The translations under genes and the position numbers were made by a program. A stretch of 64,000 nt of DNA from Trachythela sp. YZ-2020 (lineage: Eukaryota; Cnidaria; Anthozoa; Malacalcyonacea; Clavulariidae): NCBI GenBank assembly GCA_016169945.1, contig JADLSH010000162.1, positions 434,001 to 498,000 of the forward strand, read 5' to 3'. The stretch's first letter is position 1, and each line of letters opens with the position of its first letter. The notes under the pieces are model-generated. The model made no database searches. It was not told the DNA's origin and saw nothing but the letters and a program-made list of their open reading frames with translations. Positions 51,766 to 62,952 of this stretch are shown here, piece after piece.

Positions 51766-51951
51766 GCGTGTTTTTGGTTAAAGTTCATTATCATATTGTA
51801 AGGACTGGTTATATTTACAAAACAGGCACAAAGCACGCTTTCCATTGACATGGTCAGACCAGTCAAAACAGAATTTCCATTTCTTATTTGATGGAATGAT
51901 CTGGGACAAATTGATCCGATCAGACCAGTCTCAAATCCGAAAGTTTTGTAT

Positions 51952-52530
51952 TCATTGAACAATTTGATCAATCTGACCGATCAATCTGACTTTCCCGTCT
52001 TCCTCAAGAGTGACTCCTTGGCTGTGCAAATTAAATTTCTCGCTAGGGACAATCTCAGTGGGGACGATTTCATCACTCAAGCCAAGATACTTAACCAAAC
52101 TATCAAAATTTTCCGCATGATCTTCAGGGACTTTCGGTAATGGTGAGGGATTCTCTGGAGTCGCAATTTTCTTTGCTCTTAAATAATCCAAAATAAAAAC
52201 AAAATATTGTGGATTAAAATCAAAGAATACTGCGCCATCTTGGTCACGCTCGAGACCGTCTTCCCAACGTCCACTAAACATGGAGGCGAGTAAGGAGTCT
52301 TCCACTTGACAGAGAGTAGATCTTTTGGTTGTAAATTTTTGTCCTCCAACGTTTAGATGTATTATATCATCGTCGCTGATCACGACGGCTTGCATCCTTT
52401 GCTTTTCTGCGTTATACGCTTGGACTTCCGCTTTCATTTTAGCTCGCTCGGCTTCGATAATTTCATTAAATTCCTGCTTGAATCGCTTCACTACCTCATC
52501 GAATTTCGTCAATAAATCTTCGCTGCTCAT
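51952..52530 (-). pseudogene. BTB/SPRY-like gene 8, C-terminal deletion (192 aa frame)
   Basis: The first ~180 codons (coil, BTB, linker) are intact. After EEDGKV the sequence jumps directly into the 3' spacer (TCAATCTGACCGATCAATCTGAC), removing about 400 bases and the whole SPRY-like domain except its first strand. The breakpoint joins CTGAC words. The frame ends after twelve spacer-encoded residues. If expressed, this would be a BTB-only protein that could still oligomerise with the intact paralogues. Confidence 0.85.
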
Positions 52531-53313
52531 TTTATCACGCTCTAAATCAGACTTGGAAAGATTTTCGGTTTAGTAAGAGACGGCAACACAGCTTACGAAA
52601 TAACTAGTCAAGCTTGTCTTCGTAGCAAAGCACTCTATTCCGGGAAGCTGATATTGTGAAATCTGCTTTCTCTTTATTATGCAAATGTTGTCATCTGATT
52701 GGAGACAAATAGCCATGACCATGGTTTCATGTTTCATTATGAAAACTGTCAAGATATTATGCTGAATATTTTACGCACCTTTGACCTGAGCTAGTGTCTA
52801 GTGGTATTCAATGAAAGCCTGATTTACACTACGAAAAGTAACCTGGGTTCAACCAAGGTTAACTTTAAACCCAGGTTAGTTTTTTGAAGTTCAAAAATGT
52901 CTTAGCCGGGTTTGATCGGGGTTTATAGTTTAAACTGTATTGCAGAACCTAGCACTAATTCAGAACTAGAACAAACAAACGTCATGGCACTATATTCTAT
53001 AACTTCGATAATGCGTGTTTTGTCATTTGCGACAAACAAATTTACATGAAGTCGTCAAATTGACTAAAGTTCATGATCATATTATATAAGGACTGGTTAA
53101 GTTCACAAGAAAGGCACAAAGCACGCTTTCCATTGACATGGTCAGACCAGTCAAAACAGAAATTTTTGTTCATATTTGATGGAATGATCTGGGCTAAATT
53201 GATCCGATCAGACCAGTCTCAAATCCCAAAGTTTTGTATTCCATTGAACAATTTGATCAATCTGACCGATCTGACTGTGTTAATATGGAAAGTGCCCAAA
53301 ATCTTTAATTTGA
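52531..53313 (-). other. Short array spacer 8
   Basis: Same deletion junction as the spacer at 48161-48938 (AATTCAGAACTAGAACAAAC), with the two sequences differing at scattered bases. This shows both descend from one shortened spacer. Confidence 0.7.
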
Positions 53314-54291
53314 TTATTCATTGATAATACGTATTTTGTCATTTGCACGAAGCAAATTTACATTCAGTCTCCAGGTTTTGGACTTGGGTATATCCATGTG
53401 AAATTGATGACCAGTGGGCAAATGTAGTGACAGCTTGGCTGCATCGCAATCGAAGACTAATTCAACCGTGTCACCTTGTTTAGTCAGATTTTGTAAAGTA
53501 TTGTTCTTCGTACAAGACCCATCTTTATACACTCCTTGACCACCATTGGATCCGAGTGACCATCCATATGAACCAGGCCATCCATATGAATTGTTATCCG
53601 GTGGCACAACATCCCCTTTCACTATGCCAACAAACATCCAATAATTATCTTGAAACGACTCCAACTTCAACTTGAGATTCACAATCCCTTGTTGGTAAAT
53701 ATTTTCACCAAGAACATATTTATGCCCCCGAGTTGCATCATGAACTGCGACTTCCCCGTCTTCCTCAAGAGTGACTCCTTGGCTGTGGAGATTGAATTTC
53801 TCGTCGGGCACAATCTCAGTGGCGACGATTTCATCACTCAAGCCAAGATACTTCACCAAACTATCAAAATTTTCCACATGATCTTCGGGAACTTTCGGTA
53901 CTGGTGGAGGATTCTCTGGAGTCGCAATTTTCTTTGCTCTTAAATAATCCAAAATAAAAACAAAATATTGTGGATTAAAATCAAAGAATACTGCGCCATC
54001 TTGGTCTCGCTCGAGACTGTCTTCCCAACGTCCACTAAACATGGAGGCGAGTAAGGAGTCTTCCACTTGACAGAGAGTAGATCTTTTGGTTGTAAATTTT
54101 TGTCCTCCAACGTTTAGATGTATTATATCATCGTCGCTGACCACGACGGCTTGCATCCTTTGCTTTTCTGCGTTATACGCTTCCACTTCCGCTTTCATTT
54201 TAGCTCGCTCGGCTTCGATCATTTCATTAAATTCCTGCTTAAATCGCTTCACCAACTCATCGAATTTCGTCAATAAATCTTCGCTGCTCAT
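53314..54291 (-). CDS. BTB/SPRY-like protein, gene 9 (325 aa)
   Basis: Intact. Variable sites: 188-191 RGHK, 214-217 QDNY, 237 G, 245 S, 248-255 SNGGQGVY, 260-264 CTKNN, 314-316 LRA. Like gene 3 it has LVFDCDAA. The linker reads PPPVPKVP and VATEIVPDE, and the coil has MIEAER. It sits in the same position of the 4.4-kb duplicated block as the frameshifted gene 7, which shares its upstream spacer almost exactly. Confidence 0.9.
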   Translation of the reverse strand: MSSEDLLTKFDELVKRFKQEFNEMIEAERAKMKAEVEAYNAEKQRMQAVVVSDDDIIHLNVGGQKFTTKRSTLCQVEDSLLASMFSGRWEDSLERDQDGAVFFDFNPQYFVFILDYLRAKKIATPENPPPVPKVPEDHVENFDSLVKYLGLSDEIVATEIVPDEKFNLHSQGVTLEEDGEVAVHDATRGHKYVLGENIYQQGIVNLKLKLESFQDNYWMFVGIVKGDVVPPDNNSYGWPGSYGWSLGSNGGQGVYKDGSCTKNNTLQNLTKQGDTVELVFDCDAAKLSLHLPTGHQFHMDIPKSKTWRLNVNLLRANDKIRIINE

Positions 54292-55719
54292 TTTGTCACG
54301 CTCTAAATCAGACTTGGAAAGATTTTCGGTTCAGGAAGAGACGGCAACACAGCTTACGAAATAACTAGTCAAGCTTGTCTTCGTAGCAAAAGCACTTTAT
54401 TCCGGGAAGCTGATATTGTGAAATCTGCTTTCTCTTTATTATGCAAATGTTGTCATCTGATTGGAGACAAATAGCCATGACCATGGTTTCATGTTTCATT
54501 ATGAAAACTGTCAAGATATTATGCTGAATATTTTACGGACCTTTGACCTGAGCTAGTGTCTAGTGGTATTCAATGAAAGCCTGATTTATACTATACTACG
54601 AAAAGTAACCTGTGTTCAACCAAGGTTAACTTTAACCCCAGGTTAGTTTTTGAAGTGTAAAAATGTCTTACCTTGGTTTGATCGGGGTTAGTTTGAACTC
54701 TATTGCAGAACCTAGCACTAGCTCAGACTAACTCGCGGGGTCGAACCCAGGTTAGTTTTCGTGATGTAAATCGGGTAAAAAGTATGAGCAATATACTTCA
54801 GGATGTGAGGCAACCAAAAGGTAAACTTGAAGTAAGCAAGTTAGTAAATTAGAAAGACGATTGATAGTAATACTGATTCGGTCAATAAATATAGATTTCT
54901 AAGTCTAAAGGTCGGTAATTGTTTGAAGCGCGATTTCTTTCTTAGCTAAGCCTAAGATACGATATCATAAATATTGAGTACTTTTAAATATCCACGCTGC
55001 AACGATTGGCTCAGAATATATCGCGCTTTTAAAATATACAACAATTTTAAAGAACAGTACACGGCTTTGCGCAAAGCAATAAGTTTGTGTGCGCTTTCAA
55101 TGAGATAAAGTGAAACACGAATACATGAGAATTAACGCATTTTATCCTCGACTACTCGACACTCGACGATTACCTAAACTCTTATTGCAACTGTCTATCA
55201 CTGAAATATCTCACAGTCAGAGTCTTAGCCAGGATTAGCAATCTACCCGTCAAAAAGTGTGCACTAGGTAACCCCCTCCCCGAAGAAATGTTTTCCTTGG
55301 TTGTTGAATGTTGATATGTTTGAGGGGAAAATTTAAGCTTGTGCGGTTGTACTGACTGGTAAAGATGAAATACTGGAGTTTTGTTTTTAAGTATTTTAGT
55401 ATATTTTTGCTCGTCCACATTCAAAAATACTCGCCCAAGAGACGAGTGGACGGGCCTCTGGCTAAGCCCATGCTCACAGTATCACGCTGGCTCTCACAGG
55501 GATAAATGTACTGCAATATTTTATAAGACGATCGCAAGCTTGTGTTTATAAACTACGGTGTGTTTTTAATATACAAACATTTTATTTAACATCAATTTGA
55601 AAAACTTTACTACTTATGAAAACTATCACGATATTTTACTGGTATATAAATGAAAATATTTTATTCATATATTTGTTATTACTTGATTCTTAATTACTAC
55701 ATGCTCAAGCAAACCTAAT

Positions 55720-55759
55720 AAAACAAACAAACAAACAAACAAACAAACAAACAAACAAA

Positions 55760-55795
<36 letters not shown>

Positions 55796-55881
55796 AACAA
55801 ACAAACAAACAAACAAACAAACAAACAAACAAACACACAAACAAACAAACAAACAAACAAACAAACAAACAAACAAACAAA
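55720..55881. repeat. (CAAA)n/(CA)n microsatellite, spacer 9
   Basis: The longest of the tracts, with a (CA)n block of about 14 units inside. Confidence 0.95.
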
Positions 55882-55904
55882 CGTCATGGCACTATATTCT
55901 ATAA

Positions 55905-56175
55905 CTTCTATTATTATTAGCATGACAAAATTACTGGATGCTGATTGGTTGAGAAGAGTACAATTATTTCATTAATTGTACTGCAGTACAATTAATGATT
56001 TTCCCAAAACAAACAAAATGGCGGAAATTTTGTCATGCTAATAATAAACAAGTAATCATGCGATGTTGCTCGTACAATTAGGGATTAATAGTACTCGTGA
56101 TGGCAAAATTTCCAAACATCACTCGTACTATTAATCCCTAATTGTACTCGCCATCGCATGATAACCTATACTAAT
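55905..56175. mobile_element. AGCATGACAAAATT MITE, copy with extra bases
   Basis: As 51512-51765, but its second palindrome has an added 17-base centre (GATGGCAAAATTTCCAA region, about 56099-56118). This is one of the few differences between the two duplicated blocks. Confidence 0.7.
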
Positions 56176-56434
56176 GCGTGTTTTTGGTTAAAGTTCATTA
56201 TCATATTGTAAGGACTGGTTATATTTACAAAACAGGCACAAAGCACGCTTTCCATTGACATGGTCAGACCAGTCAAAACAGAATTTCCATTTCTTATTTG
56301 ATGGAATGATCTGGGACAAATTGATCCGATCAGACCAGTCTCAAATCCGAAAGTTTTGTATTCATTGAACAATTTGATCAATCTGACCGATCTGACTGTG
56401 TTAATATTGAAAGTGCCCAAAATCTTTATTTTGA

Positions 56435-57412
56435 TTATTCATTGATAATGCGTATTTTGTCATTTGCATAAGCCAAATTGACATTCAGTCTCCAGGTTTG
56501 CGACTGGGGTATATCCATGTGAAATTGATGACCAGTAGGCAAATGTAGTGACAGCTTGGCTGCATCGCAATCACAGACTAATTCAACCGTGTCACCTTGT
56601 TTAGTCAGATTTTGTAAAGTATTGTCATACGTAAGTGACCCATCTTTCCAGGCTCCTTGACTACCACTGGACCCGAGTACCCATCCATATGAACCAGGCC
56701 ATTCATATGAACTGTTATCCGGTGGTACAACATCCCCTTTCACTATGCCAACAAACATCCAATAATTATTTTGAAACGACTCCAACTTCAACTTGAGATT
56801 CACAATCCCTTGTTGGTAAATATTTTCACCAAGAACATATTTATGCCCCACAGTTGCATCATGAACTGCGACTTTCCCGTCTTCCTCAAGAGTGACTCCT
56901 TGGCTGTGCAAATTGAATTTCTCGCCAGGCACAATCTCAGTGGGGACGATTTCATCGCTCAAGCCAAGATACTTCACCAAACTATCAAAATTTTCCACAT
57001 GATCTTCGGGGACTTTCGGTAATGGTGGGGGATTCTCTGGAGTCGCAATTTTCTTTGCTCTTAAATAATCCAAAATAAAAACAAAATATTGTGGATTAAA
57101 ATCAAAGAATACGGCGCCATCTTGATCTCGCTCGAGACTGTCTTCCCAACGTCCACTAAACATGGAGGCGAGTAAGGAGTCTTCCACTTGACAGAGAGTA
57201 GATCTTTTGGTTGTAAATTTTTGTCCTCCAACGTTTAGATGTATTATATCATCGTCGCTGACTACGACGGCTTGCATCCTTTGCTTTTCTGCGTTATACG
57301 CTTGGACTTCCGCCTTCATTTTAGCTCGCTCGGCTTCGATAATTTCATCAAATTCCTGCTTGAATCGCTTCACCAACTCATCGAATTTCGTCAATAAATC
57401 TTCGCTGCTCAT
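56435..57412 (-). CDS. BTB/SPRY-like protein, gene 10 (325 aa)
   Basis: Intact. Variable sites: 188-191 VGHK, 214-217 QNNY, 237 E, 245 V, 248-255 SSGSQGAW, 260-264 LTYDN, 314-316 AYA. PQSQTWRLN replaces the usual PKSKTWRLN. It shares EFDEII with gene 5. Its upstream module has a changed A/T box (TTCATTA). Confidence 0.9.
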   Translation of the reverse strand: MSSEDLLTKFDELVKRFKQEFDEIIEAERAKMKAEVQAYNAEKQRMQAVVVSDDDIIHLNVGGQKFTTKRSTLCQVEDSLLASMFSGRWEDSLERDQDGAVFFDFNPQYFVFILDYLRAKKIATPENPPPLPKVPEDHVENFDSLVKYLGLSDEIVPTEIVPGEKFNLHSQGVTLEEDGKVAVHDATVGHKYVLGENIYQQGIVNLKLKLESFQNNYWMFVGIVKGDVVPPDNSSYEWPGSYGWVLGSSGSQGAWKDGSLTYDNTLQNLTKQGDTVELVCDCDAAKLSLHLPTGHQFHMDIPQSQTWRLNVNLAYANDKIRIINE

Positions 57413-57555
57413 TTTATCACGCTCTAAATCAGGCTTGGAAAGATTTTCGGTTCAGTAAGAGACGGCAACACAGCTTACGAAATAACTAGTCAGGCTTGTC
57501 TTCGTAGCAAAAGCACTCTATTCCGGGAAGCTGATATTGTGAAATCTGCTTTCTC

Positions 57556-57585
57556 TTCATTATGCAAATGTTGTCATCTGATTGG
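57556..57585 (-). promoter_or_regulatory. Variant promoter module, gene 10
   Basis: The octamer ATTTGCAT and CCAAT are intact, but the A/T-rich box reads ATAATGAAG in place of ATAATAAAG. Confidence 0.45.
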
Positions 57586-59181
57586 AGACAAATAGCCATG
57601 ACCATGGTTTCATGTTTATCATGAAAACTAGCAAGATATTATGCTGAATATTTTACGCACCTTTGACCTGAGCTAGTGTCTAGTGGTATTCAATGAAAGC
57701 CTGATTTACACTACGAAAAGTAACCTGGGTTCAACCATGGTTAACTTTAACCCAGGTTAGTTTTTTGAAGTTCAAAAATGTCTTAGCCGGGTTTGATCGG
57801 GGTTAGTTTGAACTCTATAGCAGAACCTAGTACTAGCTCAGACTAACTCGCGGGGTGGAACCCAGGTTAGTTTTCGTAATGTAAATCGGGCAAAAAGTAT
57901 GAGCAAAATACTTCAGGATGCGAGGCAACCAAAAGGTAAACTTGAAGTAAGCAAGTTAGTAAATTCGAGAGACGATTGGTAGTAATACTGATTCGATCAA
58001 TAAATATAGATTTGTAAGTCAAAGAATCGGTAATTGTTTGAAGCGCGATTTCTTGCGTAGCTAAGCCTAAGATACGATATCATAAATATCGAGTACTTTT
58101 AAATATCCACCCTGCGACGATTGACTCGGAATATATTGCGCTTTTAAAATATACAACAATTTTAAAGAACAGTATATACGACTTTGCGCAAAGCAATAAG
58201 ATTGCGTGCGCTTTCAATGAGATAAAGTGAAACACGAATACATGAGAATTAACGCATTTTACCCTCGACTACTCGACACTCGACGATTACCTAAACTTTT
58301 ATTGCCACTGTCTGTCACTGAAATATCTCACAGTCAGGGTCTTAGCCAGGATTAACAATCTACCCGTCAAAAAGTGTACACTAGGTAATCCCCTCCCCGA
58401 AAAAAATTGTTTTCCTTGGTTGTTGAATGTTGATATGTTAGGGGAAAATTTAAGCTTGTGCGGTTGTACTGACTGCTAAAGATGAAATACTGGAGTTTTG
58501 TTTTTAAATATTTTAGTATCTTTTTGCTCGTCCACATTCAAAAATACCCGCCCAAAAGACGGGTGGACGGGCCTCTGGCTAAGCCCATGCTCACAGTATC
58601 ACGCTGGCTCTCACAGGGATAAATGTACTGCAATATTTTATAAGACGATTGCAAGCTTGTGTTTAGAAACTACGGTGTGTTTTTAATACAAACATTTTAT
58701 TTAACATGAATTTGAAAAACTTTACTACTTATGAAAACTATCACGATATTTTACTGGTATATAAATGAAAATATTTTATCCATATATTTGTTATTACTTG
58801 ATTCTTAATTACTACATGCTCAAGCAAACCTAATAAAACGAACAAACAAACAAACAAATGTCGTGACACTATATTCTGTAACTTCAACAATGCGTGTTTT
58901 TTCATTTGCGACAAACAAATTTACATTTTGGCTAAAGTTCATCATCATATTGTAAGGACTGGTTATATTTACAAAACAGGCACAATTAAAGCACCTTTCA
59001 ATTGACGTGGTCAGAGCAGTCAGAACAGAAATTTTTGTTCATATTTGATGGAATGATCTGGGCCAAATTGATCCGATCAGACCAGTCTCAAATCCCAAAG
59101 TTTTATATTCCATTGAACAATTTGATCAATCTGACCGATCTGACAGTGTTAATATGGAAAGTGTCCAAACTTTTAATTTGA

Positions 59182-60159
59182 TTATTCATTGATAATATGT
59201 ATTTTGTCATTTGTTGCATACAAATTTACATTCAGTCTCCAGGTTTTGGACCTGGGTATATCGATGTGAAATTGATGTCCAGTGGGCAAATGTAGTGACA
59301 GCTTGGCTGCATCACAATCACAGACTAACGCAACCCTGTCACCTTGTTTAGTCAGATTTTTTAAAGTTTTGTCAGTCGTACGTGACCCATCTTTCCGAGA
59401 TCCTTGACCACCACTGGACCCGAGTACCCATCCATATGAACCAGGCCATTCATATGAATTGTTATCCGGTGGTACAACATCCCCTTTCACTATGCCAACA
59501 AACATCCAATCATTATCTTGAAACGACTCCAACTTCAACTTGAGATTCACAATCCCTTCTTGGTAAATATTTTCACCAAGAACATATTGATGCCGCGAAG
59601 TTGCATCATGAACTGCGACTTTCCCGTCTTCCTCAAGAGTGACTCCTTGGCTGTGCAAATTGAATTTCTCGCTAGGGACAATCTCAGTGGGGACGATTTC
59701 ATCACTCAAGCCAAGATACTTCACCAAACTATCAAAATTTTCCACATGATCTTCGGGAACTTTCGGTAATGGTGGGGGATTCTCTGGAGTCGCAATTTTC
59801 TTCGCTCTTAAATAATCCAAAATAAAAACAAAACATTGTGGATTAAAATCAAAGAATACTGCGCCATCTTGATCTCGCTCGAGACTGTCTTCCCAACGTC
59901 CACTAAACATGGAGGCGAGTAAGGAGTCTTCCACTTGACAGAGAGTAGATCTTTTGGTTGTAAATTTTTGTCCGCCAACGTTTAGATGTATTATATCATC
60001 GTCGCTGACTACGACGGCTTGCATCCTTTCCTTTTCTGCGTTATACGCTTGTACTTCCGCTTTCATTTTAGCTCGCTCGGCTTCGATAATTTCATTAAAT
60101 TCCTGCTTGAATCGCTTCACCAACTCATCGAATTTCGTCAATAAATCTTCGCTGCTCAT
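59182..60159 (-). CDS. BTB/SPRY-like protein, gene 11 (325 aa)
   Basis: Intact, with the most unusual recognition-side residues: 188-191 SRHQ, 214-217 QDND, 237 E, 245 V, 248-255 SSGGQGSR, 260-266 RTTDKTL, 314-316 YAT, and KIHIINE at the end. BTB carries NPQCFVF in place of NPQYFVF, a change shared with gene 12. TKQGDRVALV replaces TKQGDTVELV. Confidence 0.9.
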   Translation of the reverse strand: MSSEDLLTKFDELVKRFKQEFNEIIEAERAKMKAEVQAYNAEKERMQAVVVSDDDIIHLNVGGQKFTTKRSTLCQVEDSLLASMFSGRWEDSLERDQDGAVFFDFNPQCFVFILDYLRAKKIATPENPPPLPKVPEDHVENFDSLVKYLGLSDEIVPTEIVPSEKFNLHSQGVTLEEDGKVAVHDATSRHQYVLGENIYQEGIVNLKLKLESFQDNDWMFVGIVKGDVVPPDNNSYEWPGSYGWVLGSSGGQGSRKDGSRTTDKTLKNLTKQGDRVALVCDCDAAKLSLHLPTGHQFHIDIPRSKTWRLNVNLYATNDKIHIINE

Positions 60160-61582
60160 TTTATCACGCTCTAAATCAGGCTTGGAAAGATTTTCGGTTT
60201 AGTAAGAGACGGCAACACAGCTTACGAAATAACTAGTCAAGCTTGTCTTCGTAGCAAAAGCACTTTATTCCAGGAAGCTGATATTGTGAAATCTGCTTTC
60301 TCTTTATTATGCAAATGTTGTCATCTGATTGGAGACAAATAGCCATGACCATGGTTTCATGTTTCATTATGAAAACTGTCAAGATATTATGCTGAATATT
60401 TTACGGACCTTTGACCTGAGCTAGTGTCTAGTGGTATTCAACGAAAGCCTGATTTACACTACGAAAAGTAACCTGGGTTCAACCAAGGTTAACTTTAAAC
60501 CCAGGTTAGTTTTTTGAAGTGTAAAAATGTCTTACCTTGGTTCGACCGGGGTTAGTTTGAACTCTATTGCAGAACTTAGTACTAGTTCAGACTAACTCGC
60601 GGGGTCGAACCCAGGTTAGTTTTCGTAATATAAATCGTGCAAAAAGTATGAGCAATATACTTCAGGATGTGAGGCAATCAAAAGGTAAACTTGAAGTAAG
60701 CAAGTTAGTAAATTAGAAAGACGATTGATAGTAATACTGACTCGATCAATAAATATAGATTTCTAAGTCTAAAGATCGGTAATTGTTTGAAGCGCGATTT
60801 CTTTCTTTGCTAAGCCTAAGATACGATATCATAAATATCGAGTACTTTTAAATATCCACGCTACAACGATTTGCTCAGAATATATTGCGCTTTTAAAATA
60901 TACAACAATTTTAAAGAACAGTGCACGGCTTTGCGCAAAACAATAAGTTTGCGCGCGCTTTCAATGAGATAAAGTGAAACACGAATACATGCGAATTAAC
61001 GCATTTTACCCTCGACTACTCGACACTCGACGATTACCTAAACTTTTATTGCCACTGTCTGTCACTGAAATATCTCACAGTCAGAGTCTTAGCCAGGGTT
61101 AGCAATCTACCCGTCAAAAAGTGTGCACTAGGTAACCCCCCTCGCCGAAAAAAATGCTTTCCTTGGTTGTTGAATGTTGATATGTTGGGGAAAATTTAAG
61201 CTTGTGCGGTTGTACTGACTGCTAAAGATGAAATACTGGAGTTTTGTTTTTAAGTATTTTAGTATATTTTTGCTCGTCCACATTCAAAAATACTCGCCCA
61301 AAAGATGGGTGGACGGGCCTCTGGCTAAGCCCATGCTCACAGTATCACGCTGGCTCTCACAGGGATAAATGTACTGCAATATTTTATAAGACGATTGCAA
61401 GCTTGTGTTTATAAACTACGGTGTGTTTTTAATATACAAACATTTTATTTAACATCAATTTGAAAAACTTTACTACTTATGAAAACTATCACGATATTTT
61501 ACTGGTATATAAATGAAAATATTTTATTCATATATTTGTTATTACTTGATTCTTAATTACTACATGCTCAAGCAAACCTAAT

Positions 61583-61661
61583 AAAACAAACAAACAAACA
61601 AACAAACAAACAAACAAACAAACAAACAAACAAACAAACAAACAAACAAACAAACAAACAA
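61583..61661. repeat. (CAAA)n microsatellite, spacer 11
   Basis: A pure AAAC tract of about 80 bases. Spacer 10 has only a few units (about 58838-58858), and spacers 1 and 3 only a short remnant. Confidence 0.95.
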
Positions 61662-61977
61662 ACGTCATGGCACTATATTCTATAACTTCGATAATGCGTG
61701 TTTTGTCATTTGCGACAAACAAATTTACATTTTGGTTAAAGTTCATTATCATATTGTAAGGACTGGTTATATTTACAAAACAGGCACAATTAAAGCACCT
61801 TTCCATTGACATGGTCAGACCAGTCAGAACAGAATTTCTCTTTCTTATTTGATGGAATGACCTGGGCCAAATTGACCCGATCAAACTAGTCTCAAATACC
61901 AAAGTTTTGTATTCCATTGAACAATTTGATCAATCTGACTGTGTTAATATCGAAAGCGCCCAAAATCTTTAATTTGA

Positions 61978-62952
61978 TTATTCATTGATAATACGTATTT
62001 TGTCATTTGCACCATGCAAATTTACATTCAGTCTCCAGGTTTTGGACTTGGGTATATCGATGTGAAATTGATGACCAGTGGGCAAATGTAGTGACAGCTT
62101 GGCTGCATCACAATCACAGACTAATTCAACCGTGTCACCTTGTTTAGTCAGATTTTGTAAAGTATTGTCATTCGTAACTGACCCATCTTTCCAAACTTGA
62201 ACACCACTGGACCCGAGTGCCCATCCATATGAACCAGGCCATCCATATGAATTGTTATCCGGTGGTACAACATCCCCTTTCACTATGCCAACAAACATCC
62301 AATAATTATTTTGAAACGACTCCAACTTCAACTTGAGATTCACAATCCCTTCTTGGTAAATATTTTCACCAAGAACATATTGATGCCCCCGAGTTGCATC
62401 ATGAACTGCGACTTTCCCGTCTTCCTCAAGAGTGACTCCTTGGCTGTGCAAATTGAATTTCTCGCCAGGCACAATCTCAGTGGGGACGATTTCATCACTC
62501 AAGCCAAGATACTTCACCAAACTATCAAAATTTTCCACATGATCTTCAGGGACTTTCGGTAATGGTGGGGGATTCTCTGGAGTCGCAATTTTCTTTGCTC
62601 TTAAATAATCCAAAATAAAAACAAAACATTGTGGATTAAAATCAAAGAATACTGCGCCATCTTGATCACGCTTGAGACTGTCTTCCCAACGTCCACTAAA
62701 CATGGAGGCGAGTAAGGAGTCTTCCACTTGACAGAGAGTAGATCTTTCGGTTGTAAATTTTTGTCCTCCAACGTTTAGATGTATTATATCATCGTCGCTG
62801 ACCACGACGGCTTGCATCCTTTGCTTTTCTGCGTTATACGCTTGGACTTCCGCTTTCATTTTAGCTCGCTCGGCTTCGATAATTTCATTAAATTCCTGCT
62901 TGAATCGCTTCACCAACTCATCGAATTTCGTCAATAAATCTTCGCTGCTCAT
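61978..62952 (-). CDS. BTB/SPRY-like protein, gene 12 (324 aa)
   Basis: Intact, with one residue fewer in the 248-255 loop (SSGVQVW). Variable sites: 188-191 RGHQ, 214-217 QNNY, 237 G, 245 A, 260-264 VTNDN, 314-316 HGA. BTB differs by TTERSTL, NPQCF and DSLKRDQ. It is the last complete gene in the window; its octamer-like promoter word is mutated. Confidence 0.9.
   Translation of the reverse strand: MSSEDLLTKFDELVKRFKQEFNEIIEAERAKMKAEVQAYNAEKQRMQAVVVSDDDIIHLNVGGQKFTTERSTLCQVEDSLLASMFSGRWEDSLKRDQDGAVFFDFNPQCFVFILDYLRAKKIATPENPPPLPKVPEDHVENFDSLVKYLGLSDEIVPTEIVPGEKFNLHSQGVTLEEDGKVAVHDATRGHQYVLGENIYQEGIVNLKLKLESFQNNYWMFVGIVKGDVVPPDNNSYGWPGSYGWALGSSGVQVWKDGSVTNDNTLQNLTKQGDTVELVCDCDAAKLSLHLPTGHQFHIDIPKSKTWRLNVNLHGANDKIRIINE

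Larger units (their letters stand above)
47200..56200 (-). repeat. Two-gene block duplicated in tandem (~4.37 kb)
   Basis: Genes 6+7 and 8+9 with their spacers are in register. Start codons are offset by 4370 and 4375, and spacer features (50802 vs 55182, 51285 vs 55665) by 4380. Long stretches of the second half are identical. Both blocks share the short-spacer deletion and the double MITE. Confidence 0.75.

Noticed and set aside
46644..55881. Short regular CA/CAAA repeats as a CRISPR-like array
   Set aside because: They are simple microsatellites without unique spacers, in an animal genome.
33845..62562. Plus-strand frames of about 82-97 residues repeated opposite each BTB gene (starting MVVNFCPP or MKRLQLQL)
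   Set aside because: They are antisense shadows of the BTB coding frame, repeated only because the genes are repeated. There is no start context or independent conservation.
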